Of a stretch of DNA of 5,616 nt, positions 1 through 5,482 are shown piece after piece (the first letter of the stretch is position 1; every line of letters begins with the position of its first letter). The DNA is from DATATB01 sp036268995 (GTDB lineage: Bacteria > Planctomycetota > Planctomycetia > Pirellulales > PNKZ01): positions 1 to 5,616 of the forward strand of contig DATATB010000132.1 of NCBI GenBank assembly GCA_036268995.1, in the 5' to 3' direction. The notes beneath the pieces were generated by a model. That model saw only the letters and a program-made list of their open reading frames with translations. It did not search any database and was not told the DNA's origin. Both the position numbers and the translations under genes were made by a program.

Positions 1-283
1 ACAGCAGGATTCCGAAGCCGCCCATGGCGTAGCACCACCAGACGCGGCGCATGCCGACGACGGCTCCGCCCGAGGCTTTGATGATCCGGCGGGCCCTGGT
101 CGCCAGCAGCACGGCGTAGATCGAGCCGCCGCCGAGCAGCCAGATGACCGAAAACACTACGCCCCGGTTCAGGAGCCGATCGACCTTCGATTGCTGGCTC
201 TCGATCCGCCGCCGGTAAGTCGCGTCGGTCGGCTGCAATTCAGGCGCACTCGGCTCGGCGGGCGGCTGGTAGGGGTTCGTCAT
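1..283 (-). CDS. Small membrane protein, N-terminal part only (runs off the window)
   Basis: Reading the minus strand from the ATG at 283 gives 94 codons without a stop, and the frame leaves the window at base 1. The start reads MTNPYQPPAEP, a Pro-rich opening that I recall from many planctomycete membrane proteins. Residues 23-40 are charged and polar (YRRRIESQQSKVDR). Residues about 42-61 form a hydrophobic transmembrane segment (VVFSVIWLLGGGSIYAVLLA), then a basic loop follows (RARRIIK, 63-69). A second hydrophobic segment begins near residue 82 (WWCYAMGGFGILL) and is cut by the window edge. The topology suggests a short cytoplasmic N-terminus and at least two membrane spans. There is no clear Shine-Dalgarno sequence before this ATG. 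The gene lies 118 bases downstream of the dehydrogenase stop, with a repeat hairpin between them. I do not recognise the family and give no function. Confidence 0.6.
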   Translation of the reverse strand, partial: MTNPYQPPAEPSAPELQPTDATYRRRIESQQSKVDRLLNRGVVFSVIWLLGGGSIYAVLLATRARRIIKASGGAVVGMRRVWWCYAMGGFGILL

Positions 284-342
284 TTGTGTTCGTCCAGTTG
301 ATTTGGCGGCGCTGGCAAGGGACGGCGCTGTCCGCGCTCCAA

Positions 343-390
343 CCCCTCACCCCCGACCCCTCTCCCGCAAGGGGAGAGGGGAGGAAGAAA
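343..390. repeat. Dispersed intergenic repeat with a perfect 10-bp hairpin
   Basis: The spacer between the dehydrogenase and the membrane protein holds a C-rich tract followed by a strong inverted repeat. CCCCTCTCCC at 357-366 pairs perfectly with GGGAGAGGGG at 372-381 around a 5-base loop, GCAAG. I know this type of sequence, CCCTCACCCC...CTCTCCCGCAAGGGGAGAGGGG, as a high-copy intergenic element in many high-GC bacteria. When wrongly translated it gives the peptide LTPDPSPARGEG, which appears here in a plus-strand frame over 286-546. It may act as an RNA hairpin or processing site at the 3' end of the dehydrogenase transcript, but neither strand shows a T-tract, so a classical terminator is not supported. 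The rest of this spacer shows nothing else. Confidence 0.75.
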
Positions 391-401
391 CGCCGGCAGC
401 G

Positions 402-1151
402 CTACCGCAGCCCGCCGGAGACGCGGATGCTTTCGCCGGTGATCCAGCCGGACTCGGGCGAGGCGAGGAAGACGACGGTCGAGGCGATTTCGTCGGGCTG
501 GCCTAAGCGACCCAAAGGCGTGTTGGCAAGGAATTGCTTTTCGTAGTCGCTGCCGACAATGCCAGCCGAGTGCAAACCCTCGGTTTCGGTAGCGCCGGGA
601 TTGATTGAGTTGACCCGGATCTTTTTGGAGCCCAGTTCTCGGGCCAGCACGCGGGTGATCGAATCCACGGCGGCCTTGGTTGCCGAGTACACCGCGGAGT
701 TCGGTTCTTGATTGGACGATACGACCGAGCTGATGTTGATGACGCTGCCACCGTTGGGACCGAAATGCCTGGCCGCTTCCTGGGTCGATAGAATCAGCCC
801 GAGCACATTGATGTTGAACTGCCGATGAAAATCGTCTTCGGTAATCTCGTCCAGAGGGGCGAAGTGATAGATGCCGGCGTTGTTCACGAGCACGTCGAGC
901 GACCCGAAGGCCTTTTTGGTCTCGGCAAACAGCCGGCGCACGTCGGCGGACTTGGCCACGTCGCCCTGCACGGCGATCGCCTTGCCGCCCGCGCCGGTTA
1001 TTTCGGCGACGACGCGGTCTGCGCCCTCTCGGCTCGAGGCGTAGTTCACGGCGACTTTGGCCCCGGCGGCCGCCAGGCCCTTGGCGATGGCCGCTCCGAT
1101 GCCCTTGGATGCGCCCGTCACGACGGCGACTTTGCCTGATAGTCCGTTCAT
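402..1151 (-). CDS. Short-chain dehydrogenase/reductase, FabG-like (classical SDR)
   Basis: The 249-residue protein has the full classical SDR layout and length. It has a glycine-rich cofactor loop TGASKGIG (12-19), an adenine-pocket Asp in GDV (63-65) and NNAG (90-93). The active-site tetrad is Asn115, Ser142, Tyr155 and Lys159, with the last two in YSATK. NYASSR (36-41) after the second strand suggests NADPH rather than NADH. The C-terminus (ITGESIRVSGG) has Ser where FabG proteins usually have Asp in VDGG. The likely role is cytoplasmic NADPH-dependent reduction of a ketone or 3-oxoacyl substrate; the substrate cannot be read from sequence and many such proteins are called FabG or glucose 1-dehydrogenase without proof. 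The ATG is preceded by AGGAG (1159-1163) at 7 bases, which fixes the start. It stands alone, 109 bases after the unknown gene, behind a repeated symmetric element at 1171-1205 that could be its operator. Family certain, substrate unknown. Confidence 0.93.
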   Translation of the reverse strand: MNGLSGKVAVVTGASKGIGAAIAKGLAAAGAKVAVNYASSREGADRVVAEITGAGGKAIAVQGDVAKSADVRRLFAETKKAFGSLDVLVNNAGIYHFAPLDEITEDDFHRQFNINVLGLILSTQEAARHFGPNGGSVINISSVVSSNQEPNSAVYSATKAAVDSITRVLARELGSKKIRVNSINPGATETEGLHSAGIVGSDYEKQFLANTPLGRLGQPDEIASTVVFLASPESGWITGESIRVSGGLR

Positions 1152-1170
1152 GGATCAGCTCCTGGGAAGA

Positions 1171-1205
1171 GGCTACCGATTCGAGGAATACCCGATTCGA
1201 TAGCC
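1171..1205. promoter_or_regulatory. Possible operator: direct repeats inside an imperfect palindrome ahead of the dehydrogenase
   Basis: Two identical copies of CCGATTCGA lie at 1176-1184 and 1192-1200, 16 bp apart centre to centre. They are framed by the inverted pair GGCTA (1171-1175) and TAGCC (1201-1205). The whole 35-bp block is also an imperfect palindrome centred near 1188, with arms of the form GGCTAyCGAwTCGrG. It ends 20 bases upstream of the dehydrogenase ATG at 1151, just upstream of its Shine-Dalgarno sequence. Such symmetry at that position fits a dimeric repressor site, for example of the TetR type that often controls SDR genes. No regulator gene is in the window, so the role is inferred from position and symmetry only. 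Confidence 0.4.
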
Positions 1206-1260
1206 GGAAAGGGGCCCAAGAGCAAGTGCCTCGCGGGGAGGGTGATCGCTGAACATCGCC

Positions 1261-1743
1261 TCAGACGACCGTGTTCACGCCTTCCTGGCTGGATGACGAC
1301 TGGATGGTGGCGAATTTCTGGGCCCATTCCAGTTGGCGCTGCGAAGTGTTCGTATAGTCGCTCGTTTCGGAGCTGGAATTGTTGGCGGCCACGTCGCTCA
1401 CGCCTTGTGCCTGCTTCTGAAAAAACTTGACGAGATCGAGCGGTTCGTCGGGCGGCGCGCCGCTGAGATCCATCTGAACCCGCATCTGGTTCAGCTCCTG
1501 CTGGTCGCTGGCGCTGATGGCCCCGGCGGATGAAAGCTGCTGCACGAGCGACGAGAACTCGCGCGGCGAAATGTCGTGCATGTCGAATTGCGACACGACC
1601 TGCCGGAAGGCCGCGCTGGAGCCGCCCGCCGCGCTGCCGCCATCCAATGCCGATTGAGTGGCCGGCGCCGCCGTGCTCGTGTCGGCCGGGCTGCTGGGCG
1701 TGATGATGCTCGCCAAGGAGCTCGAAATGCTGCTAACCGCCAT
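1261..1743 (-). CDS. Conserved-looking protein of unknown function, 160 residues
   Basis: I do not recognise a named family. The ATG at 1743 is chosen because GGGAG lies about 10 bases upstream and the sequence before it in the same frame looks non-coding; a longer frame reaches 1962 but would start inside the spacer repeat after trmB. The N-terminal 45 residues are rich in Ser, Ala and Thr and look disordered (MAVSSISSSLASI, then APATQ, GGSAAGGSS). Residues 46-92 look folded and helical, with the pattern FDMHDISPREFSSLVQQL followed by SSAGAISASDQQELNQM. Two more amphipathic stretches follow at 101-112 (PLDLVKFFQKQ) and 134-146. The C-terminus is again Ser-rich. There is no signal peptide, membrane span or Cys. 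The Ser-rich opening resembles the N-termini of some flagellar export substrates, but that is a weak analogy. It is flanked by spacers of 236 and 109 bases, so it is probably its own transcription unit. Confidence 0.75.
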   Translation of the reverse strand: MAVSSISSSLASIITPSSPADTSTAAPATQSALDGGSAAGGSSAAFRQVVSQFDMHDISPREFSSLVQQLSSAGAISASDQQELNQMRVQMDLSGAPPDEPLDLVKFFQKQAQGVSDVAANNSSSETSDYTNTSQRQLEWAQKFATIQSSSSQEGVNTVV

Positions 1744-1768
1744 AGTGGCTGCTCTCCCAAAAAGCCGG

Positions 1769-1797
1769 ATTACAAGGTGCGAAATCGGAAAGCAATC
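1769..1797 (-). promoter_or_regulatory. Weak candidate promoter for the 160-residue unknown gene
   Basis: On the minus strand TGTAAT (1774-1769) is a fair -10 hexamer. At 17 bases upstream lies GATTGC (1797-1792), a poor -35, or at 15 bases TTGCTT. Transcription would begin near 1762, giving a leader of about 19 bases that contains the GGGAG ribosome-binding site. The position is right and the local sequence is AT-rich for this genome, but the -35 match is weak. Confidence 0.25.
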
Positions 1798-1866
1798 AGC
1801 ATGCCCAATCCACGAGCGCGAGCGAACCTCGGGTTCTAAGTCTTCCAAGCGCCGGAGGTTGCCGCC

Positions 1867-1892
1867 AAAGAATTGAACCGCGAAGACCGCGG
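1867..1892 (-). terminator. Possible rho-independent terminator after fabZ-trmB
   Basis: Read on the minus strand, CCGCG (1892-1888) and CGCGG (1882-1878) form a 5-bp all-GC stem around GTCTT, followed directly by the T-rich tail TTCAATTCTTT (1877-1867). It lies about 90 bases after the trmB stop codon, in the 236-base spacer before the unknown gene. The stem is short and the tail is interrupted, so this is only a candidate. The AACCGCGAAGAC core also resembles short dispersed repeats I recall from planctomycete spacers, which is an alternative explanation. Confidence 0.35.
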
Positions 1893-1955
1893 AGGCGGTG
1901 GCGCAGCACCGGCCGCTAGCAGCAAATCCTGCCGAAGCGCAGCGCATTTCCGGCC

Positions 1956-1995
1956 GGACCACGGACCACGGACAACAAACTATTGACCACTGACC
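1956..1995. repeat. Heptamer direct repeats at the 3' end of trmB
   Basis: The plus strand shows GGACCAC, GGACCAC and GGACAAC in tandem at 1956-1976, followed after seven bases by TGACCACTGACC at 1984-1995. The latter part lies inside the last codons and stop region of trmB. Runs of this kind (ACCACGGACCACGGAC..., TGACCACTGACC) are common in intergenic DNA of Pirellula-type genomes as I recall them. The rest of the 1744-1979 spacer holds only the terminator and promoter candidates listed separately. Confidence 0.55.
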
Positions 1996-2633
1996 GGCTT
2001 GATGAACTCCGACCGGTAAACGGGCAGCCCGTTCTGCCGCATGCGCCGTTCGAAATGCGTGCGATAGTCGAGATCGTGCTCCGGCTGGCCTTCGGACACC
2101 GGCAGCGGGCCGTGCAGGCTAGTGGCCGCGGCAATCACTTCCAGCGAGCTGTGAAAATACTCCTCGACGTCGGTCCAGAAATGCAGCCGGCCGCCCGGCT
2201 CGAGCGTTCGCTGGACGTCGGCCAGGAACGCGGCGTTCATCACGCGCCGCTTGCGGTGCCGAGCTTTCCACCAAGGATCGGGAAAGTACACGTGCACCGC
2301 GGCCAGCGAGCCGGCCGGCACGCGCTCGCGAAAGACCCGCAAGCCGTCGCCGTGAACGATGCAGGCATTGGTGAGTTGGCGCTTCGCCAGCCGGGCGGCC
2401 GCGAACTCGGCATATTTGCGGGCGACTTCCAGGCCGAGGTAGTCGCTATCGGGGTTGGCCGCCGCAGCCGACGCGAGGAACAGTCCCTTGCCGCTGCCAA
2501 GCTCGATTTCCAACGGCGCCCGGCGGCCGAACAGCGACTTGGACGTGCAAGCCTCGGGCAACTGCTCGAAGGATTTCAGCCAACGGGCCAGTTCGACGCC
2601 AGCGTCAAGCTTCCGCAGCGCGCGGCGTCCCAT
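1980..2633 (-). CDS. trmB: tRNA (guanine-N7-)-methyltransferase TrmB
   Basis: This enzyme uses S-adenosylmethionine to methylate N7 of guanosine 46 in the variable loop of tRNAs, in the cytoplasm. The 217-residue protein has the family's normal length and its diagnostic motifs in order. ELGSGKG (44-50) is the AdoMet-binding motif I and GLEV (67-70) is the acidic end of strand 2. VYFPDPWWKARHRKRR (115-130) is the TrmB signature that binds the substrate, FWTDVEEY (152-159) follows, and YRTHFERR (190-197) is the conserved C-terminal T-x-F-E block. The N-terminal 35 residues are short and variable, as usual. It starts 9 bases after the fabZ-like stop codon with only a weak ribosome-binding site, so translational coupling is likely. 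The last codons overlap a TGACCACTGACC repeat tract, so the extreme C-terminus (KPVSGQ) may be repeat-derived. Identification is secure. Confidence 0.96.
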   Translation of the reverse strand: MGRRALRKLDAGVELARWLKSFEQLPEACTSKSLFGRRAPLEIELGSGKGLFLASAAAANPDSDYLGLEVARKYAEFAAARLAKRQLTNACIVHGDGLRVFRERVPAGSLAAVHVYFPDPWWKARHRKRRVMNAAFLADVQRTLEPGGRLHFWTDVEEYFHSSLEVIAAATSLHGPLPVSEGQPEHDLDYRTHFERRMRQNGLPVYRSEFIKPVSGQ

Positions 2634-2642
2634 GGCACGCGC

Positions 2643-3164
2643 CTACAAACCGGAGGCGGCGGGGGCACTGAGCAGGTCAGACGGCAAGGGCACGCCCTTG
2701 ATTTGGCCTTCGCAGACCAGCGACTCGCGCACAAAGCCCTGGAAGCGCGAAACCACCATGGCGCCGCGCCGCAGCTTGAGCAGTTCGACGGCGATCACCA
2801 GCCGATCGCCGGGACGCACGGTGTCGCGAAAGCGGACCTCGTCCATGCCACCAAAGCCGACGATCTTGGTGCCCAGTAGATCGTACTTGATCGTGTAGTA
2901 GCTGCACATCTGGGCCGCCGCCTCGCACATCAGCACGCCGGGCAGCAGCGGCATACCGGGCATGTGCCCACGCGTCCAGAACTCGTCGGGACCATGGTCC
3001 TTGTATCCCACGCACACGCGGCGGTCGAAATCCTCGTAGACGATCGCCGTGAGCTGCTCCATTTCGTAGCGCTGGGGATTGTAGCGGCGGATCTCTTCGA
3101 TATCGGCCAGCACGTGGTTCAAGTCGTAAAGGCTCGGATCCACGATCAGGTCTTTGGCGGCCAC
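2643..3164 (-). CDS. fabZ: FabZ-family 3-hydroxyacyl-ACP dehydratase
   Basis: The 173-residue hot-dog-fold protein carries the FabZ active-site helix HMPGMPLLPGVLMCEAAAQ. The catalytic pair is His67 and Glu81, with the same 14-residue spacing as His54 and Glu68 of E. coli FabZ. Family members remove water from 3-hydroxyacyl-ACP in type II fatty acid synthesis. FGGMDEVRFRDTVRPGDRL (about 104-122) is the following conserved strand region. An N-terminal extension of about 40 residues (DLIVDPSLYDLNHVLADIEEIRRYNPQRYEMEQL) is longer than in E. coli FabZ and typical of planctomycete versions, so it may be a specialised paralogue rather than the housekeeping enzyme. I choose the GTG at 3164 over the ATG at 3293 because AAGGAG (3172-3177) lies 7 bases upstream of it, and because a good promoter (3281-3309) lies within the longer frame. 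It precedes trmB by 9 bases, so the two probably share a transcript. Confidence 0.92.
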   Translation of the reverse strand: MAAKDLIVDPSLYDLNHVLADIEEIRRYNPQRYEMEQLTAIVYEDFDRRVCVGYKDHGPDEFWTRGHMPGMPLLPGVLMCEAAAQMCSYYTIKYDLLGTKIVGFGGMDEVRFRDTVRPGDRLVIAVELLKLRRGAMVVSRFQGFVRESLVCEGQIKGVPLPSDLLSAPAASGL

Positions 3165-3171
3165 AGGGCTG

Positions 3172-3177
3172 CTCCTT
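3172..3177 (-). promoter_or_regulatory. Shine-Dalgarno sequence that fixes a GTG start
   Basis: AAGGAG on the minus strand lies 7 bases before GTG at 3164. No comparable site precedes the in-frame ATG codons further upstream (3293, 3257 and 3218). It therefore decides the start of the FabZ-type dehydratase. Confidence 0.8.
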
Positions 3178-3280
3178 GTCGAAGCCTTCGGACCTAAGGG
3201 GAAGATCGCCGAGGTCATTGAGGAAAAACCGCTGCCTGCCGGCACTCGATCATTGTCCATCGAACCGGCTGCTGGCGGGC

Positions 3281-3309
3281 ATTTTAGCGGCATGCCCTAG
3301 CGCGATCAA
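3281..3309 (-). promoter_or_regulatory. Sigma70-like promoter for fabZ-trmB
   Basis: On the minus strand TTGATC (3309-3304) is separated by exactly 17 bases from TAAAAT (3286-3281). These match the consensus hexamers at 4 of 6 and 5 of 6 positions. Transcription would start near 3274 and leave a leader of about 110 bases before the GTG start. The -35 box follows directly on the hairpin at 3313-3330, an arrangement that fits a terminator followed by a new promoter. The long leader holds no riboswitch that I recognise. Confidence 0.5.
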
Positions 3310-3330
3310 ACACAGCCGCACAAGCGGCTG
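3308..3330 (-). terminator. Hairpin downstream of the small basic gene, possible terminator
   Basis: CAGCCGC and GCGGCTG (3330-3324 and 3319-3313 on the minus strand) form a perfect 7-bp GC-rich stem with a 4-base loop. It is followed by TGTTT, a short and imperfect T-tail that merges into the -35 box of the fabZ promoter. It lies about 110 bases after the stop of the small basic gene. The remaining spacer between 3331 and 3440 shows nothing I can assign. Confidence 0.4.
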
Positions 3331-3440
3331 CCTGGACACCGAAGCCCGGGCACCAGGCCGAACTCGGTTTCCGCTGGCACACGATCACGGCAGATGCGGC
3401 CGTGAAACGGCAAAAGCAGGCCTCAAGCTGGCTGGGACGC

Positions 3441-3539
3441 TTAGGTGCGCACCAACTTGCGCTTCAAACGGCGAGCCTTGCTATTGGCGGGGCGACGTCC
3501 ATGATTGGCCTTTTTCAGGCCGCGGTGCGGTTTGGCCAT
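3441..3539 (-). CDS. Very small, strongly basic protein (32 residues), possibly ribosome-associated
   Basis: The frame from the ATG at 3539 encodes 32 residues starting MAKPHRGLKKANHGRRPANS. It contains 6 Lys, 7 Arg and 2 His and not one acidic residue. Such composition and length are typical of tiny ribosomal or RNA-binding proteins, for example bTHX or the AURKAIP1/COX24-type proteins, but I cannot align it convincingly to either. The GxxxxxHGRRP stretch only loosely recalls bTHX. I prefer this start to an in-frame ATG at 3635, because the upstream 32 residues are Cys- and Arg-rich in a way that looks like translated spacer. No clear Shine-Dalgarno sequence is visible, which is common in planctomycetes. 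It lies 168 bases after the exosortase stop and 276 bases before fabZ. I recall similar peptides in related genomes, which supports a real gene, but the function is inferred from composition alone. Confidence 0.7.
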   Translation of the reverse strand: MAKPHRGLKKANHGRRPANSKARRLKRKLVRT

Positions 3540-3707
3540 GGGTACTGAATTCTGTTGAGTTTCGCGTGGGGGGTTCGAACGAGCGTGGCAGCGCCGACTC
3601 CAGCGGCTGCGGACCACAACTTTAGCAAGTGCCACTGCCCCTTGAAAGGGCGCCGACTTCGACAGCCACCGGCGCGCCAGCGGGTGCCCCAGGCAGCATC
3701 GCGGCGT

Positions 3708-5456
3708 CTATTGCTCTTCTTCGGCCGCGTGGGGGACGTCGGGCAGCCACTGCGTTCGCAGCTTCTGGCACGCCAGGCGATAGAATTCGCGTGTTTGCTC
3801 CCGCTCCTGTTCCGTCAAGGGGGTATAGCTCTCGACGAACACCTGGAACTGGTAGTACTCCTGCCGTTCGCCACTGGCGAGATCCTGTCCAGCGGTGCGC
3901 CAGGTCTCTTCGATGCCGTTGATGCGGTTCATAACCAGATCGAGCGTCGAGAAATCGCGTGATTGCGCCGGGCGGCCTTCGGCGTCGAACAGGTAAAACA
4001 GCAAGTAACCGTATTGCAGGTTCGCCTGGTTCAACTCGACTTCGTAGTAGGGGGCCTGCGGATCGCGGTCCGGACCATGCTGCGTGCTCTCCTTGACGCT
4101 CCAGCCAACGGCCCGGTAGCAAACCAGCAAATCGTGCCAGTCCAAAAACGGATAATCGATCGAGGTCACCACCTTGTGGTTTCCAGCTCGATAGGCCCAA
4201 TAGCGCGAAAATTTAGCGTCGAAACGAGGACGCGACTTGGTGACGAAGTCCAGCCGCCGCCAGGCGGGCAAGCGCTCGGAGGTCGTAGGCGTGCCATTCC
4301 ATTCGGCCGGCAATTGGTCGGCCGACAACTTGTCGAAGGCCTTGCCCGTCCGTTCTTCATGCAGAGCGAGCTCTCGGGCCTGGGATTCGGCCTCGGCCTG
4401 CAAACGCGACGGCCACAGCAGGTAGAGCTGCGCACCGACGAGCCCGGCGTACAAAGCCATCGCCGGAACCGACGGCCAACTGGCCAGCCAAGTGCTTTGC
4501 CATCGCGGCCAGAGAATCGGGCCACCGGCTGCCTGCAACTGCTCGGTGCGGTTTTTGTGCCAGGAGACCCTGGGCGGCAAGAAAAATAGCAGTAGCCGAT
4601 CGAAGCTCAAGACCGCGCCCATCGCGAACAAAAAGACGCCAATGCCCAGCAATTCGTGCGGCAATCCCTCGACGACCGAAAATCCCTGAAGCGTGAGCAA
4701 CGTGATCAACACCACGCGGACCACATTGGCAATCACCACAAACAGCACGCTGCCGGCCAGCAACAACAGGCCGCGGACGAGCGGTACACGGAAATAGAGC
4801 ACGAAAAATACGGAAAACGCCAGAATCACGAACAGCGAGCGAACGCCGCTGCACGCTTCTTCCACCAGCAATTTGTGGCCCGGGATTTCCACCGTGTTGC
4901 CGCCGAGCACGTGCAAGATCCCCATCGCATCCAGCAGGCGGCTGCTCCACTGGGCCGTGATCGTCTGCAACGAGAAGATCAATTGCTGGTCGTAATTGAA
5001 TGGCAATGGAATGATGAACCACATGAACAACCACGCCGGCAGAATGCGAGCCACGCACAGCCAGCCGCCGAGCCCATACGTGCAGGCGAACAACGCGAAA
5101 AGAAATGCGATCGCGCCGCATTTGGGCGAAAAAACCAACACCCCAAATGCGGCCAGCAGGAACGACCAAGCCAGCAGCAGCGAAAACACCAGTCGGTTGC
5201 CGGGCGTCAACTGACCGATGCCGCGCAGCCGCTGTTGTGCCAGAAAGAAAGCGCCCACCGGAACCAGCGGGAAAAAGCCATACTGCACGAGATCCAGCAA
5301 ATGCTGACAGTGCAACACCAGCAGCGGCACATGCGCGGCCACGACGACCACCGAGACCAGCACGGCCCACGGCATCGACCAATACAAACTGCCGCCGGCC
5401 GCCCGCGCCACGGGCGGCGCTGGCTGGGGCGAAAGAATATCTTCCACTTGCGACAT
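3708..5456 (-). CDS. xrtU: Exosortase of the planctomycete type (XrtU-like) fused to an EpsI-like domain
   Basis: Exosortases are inner-membrane transpeptidases thought to cleave PEP-CTERM-type sorting tails and hand proteins on to the envelope. The 582-residue protein has about eight hydrophobic segments between residues 28 and 293. The catalytic triad is visible: Cys202 in EEACSGVRSL, Arg247 in NVVRVVL and His267 in GLPHELLG. One more membrane span (about 331-349) leads into a soluble C-terminal domain of roughly 200 residues. Its YPFLDWHDLLVCYRAVGW motif (435-452) matches the EpsI/DUF3485 family, which is often encoded next to or fused with exosortases. The extreme C-terminus is acidic (EEEQ). 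I place the start at the ATG at 5456 (MSQVEDIL); the frame stays open to the window edge, but the preceding 53 residues look non-coding and contain a 9-bp inverted repeat. No PEP-CTERM substrate is in the window. Family is certain; the U subtype is from memory. Confidence 0.92.
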   Translation of the reverse strand: MSQVEDILSPQPAPPVARAAGGSLYWSMPWAVLVSVVVVAAHVPLLVLHCQHLLDLVQYGFFPLVPVGAFFLAQQRLRGIGQLTPGNRLVFSLLLAWSFLLAAFGVLVFSPKCGAIAFLFALFACTYGLGGWLCVARILPAWLFMWFIIPLPFNYDQQLIFSLQTITAQWSSRLLDAMGILHVLGGNTVEIPGHKLLVEEACSGVRSLFVILAFSVFFVLYFRVPLVRGLLLLAGSVLFVVIANVVRVVLITLLTLQGFSVVEGLPHELLGIGVFLFAMGAVLSFDRLLLFFLPPRVSWHKNRTEQLQAAGGPILWPRWQSTWLASWPSVPAMALYAGLVGAQLYLLWPSRLQAEAESQARELALHEERTGKAFDKLSADQLPAEWNGTPTTSERLPAWRRLDFVTKSRPRFDAKFSRYWAYRAGNHKVVTSIDYPFLDWHDLLVCYRAVGWSVKESTQHGPDRDPQAPYYEVELNQANLQYGYLLFYLFDAEGRPAQSRDFSTLDLVMNRINGIEETWRTAGQDLASGERQEYYQFQVFVESYTPLTEQEREQTREFYRLACQKLRTQWLPDVPHAAEEEQ

Positions 5457-5482
5457 GGCGTTCTCAAACACGGATGAACAGC

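Noticed and set aside
286..546. A plus-strand open frame of 86 codons containing PLTPDPSPARGEG
   Set aside because: The peptide is the known translation artefact of the dispersed hairpin repeat, and the rest is antisense to the dehydrogenase.
1983..2879. A 298-codon open frame on the plus strand
   Set aside because: It runs antisense across trmB and the FabZ-type gene, which have clear catalytic motifs. The translation has no recognisable motif and reflects high G+C codon bias.
3571..3585. GGGTTCGAAC, which resembles the T-loop of a tRNA
   Set aside because: The flanking bases cannot form a 5-bp T-stem on either strand and no acceptor or anticodon arm is present. It is just an 8-bp palindrome.
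3540..3635. Extension of the small basic protein to the ATG at 3635
   Set aside because: The added 32 residues (MALAKVVVRSRWSRRCHARS...) look unlike a conserved protein, and MAKPHRG is a natural start for a tiny basic protein.
3639..3650. CCCTTGAAAGGG as a terminator after the exosortase
   Set aside because: The stem leaves a 2-base loop, or only 4 bp with a 4-base loop, and no T-tract follows on the minus strand. I see nothing else assignable in the 3540-3707 spacer.
4357..5477. Long open frames (about 270 codons on plus, 341 codons on minus) over the exosortase
   Set aside because: Both overlap the membrane domain that contains the Cys/Arg/His triad. Their products are rich in Arg, Gln, His or Ala without domain features, as expected for shadow frames.
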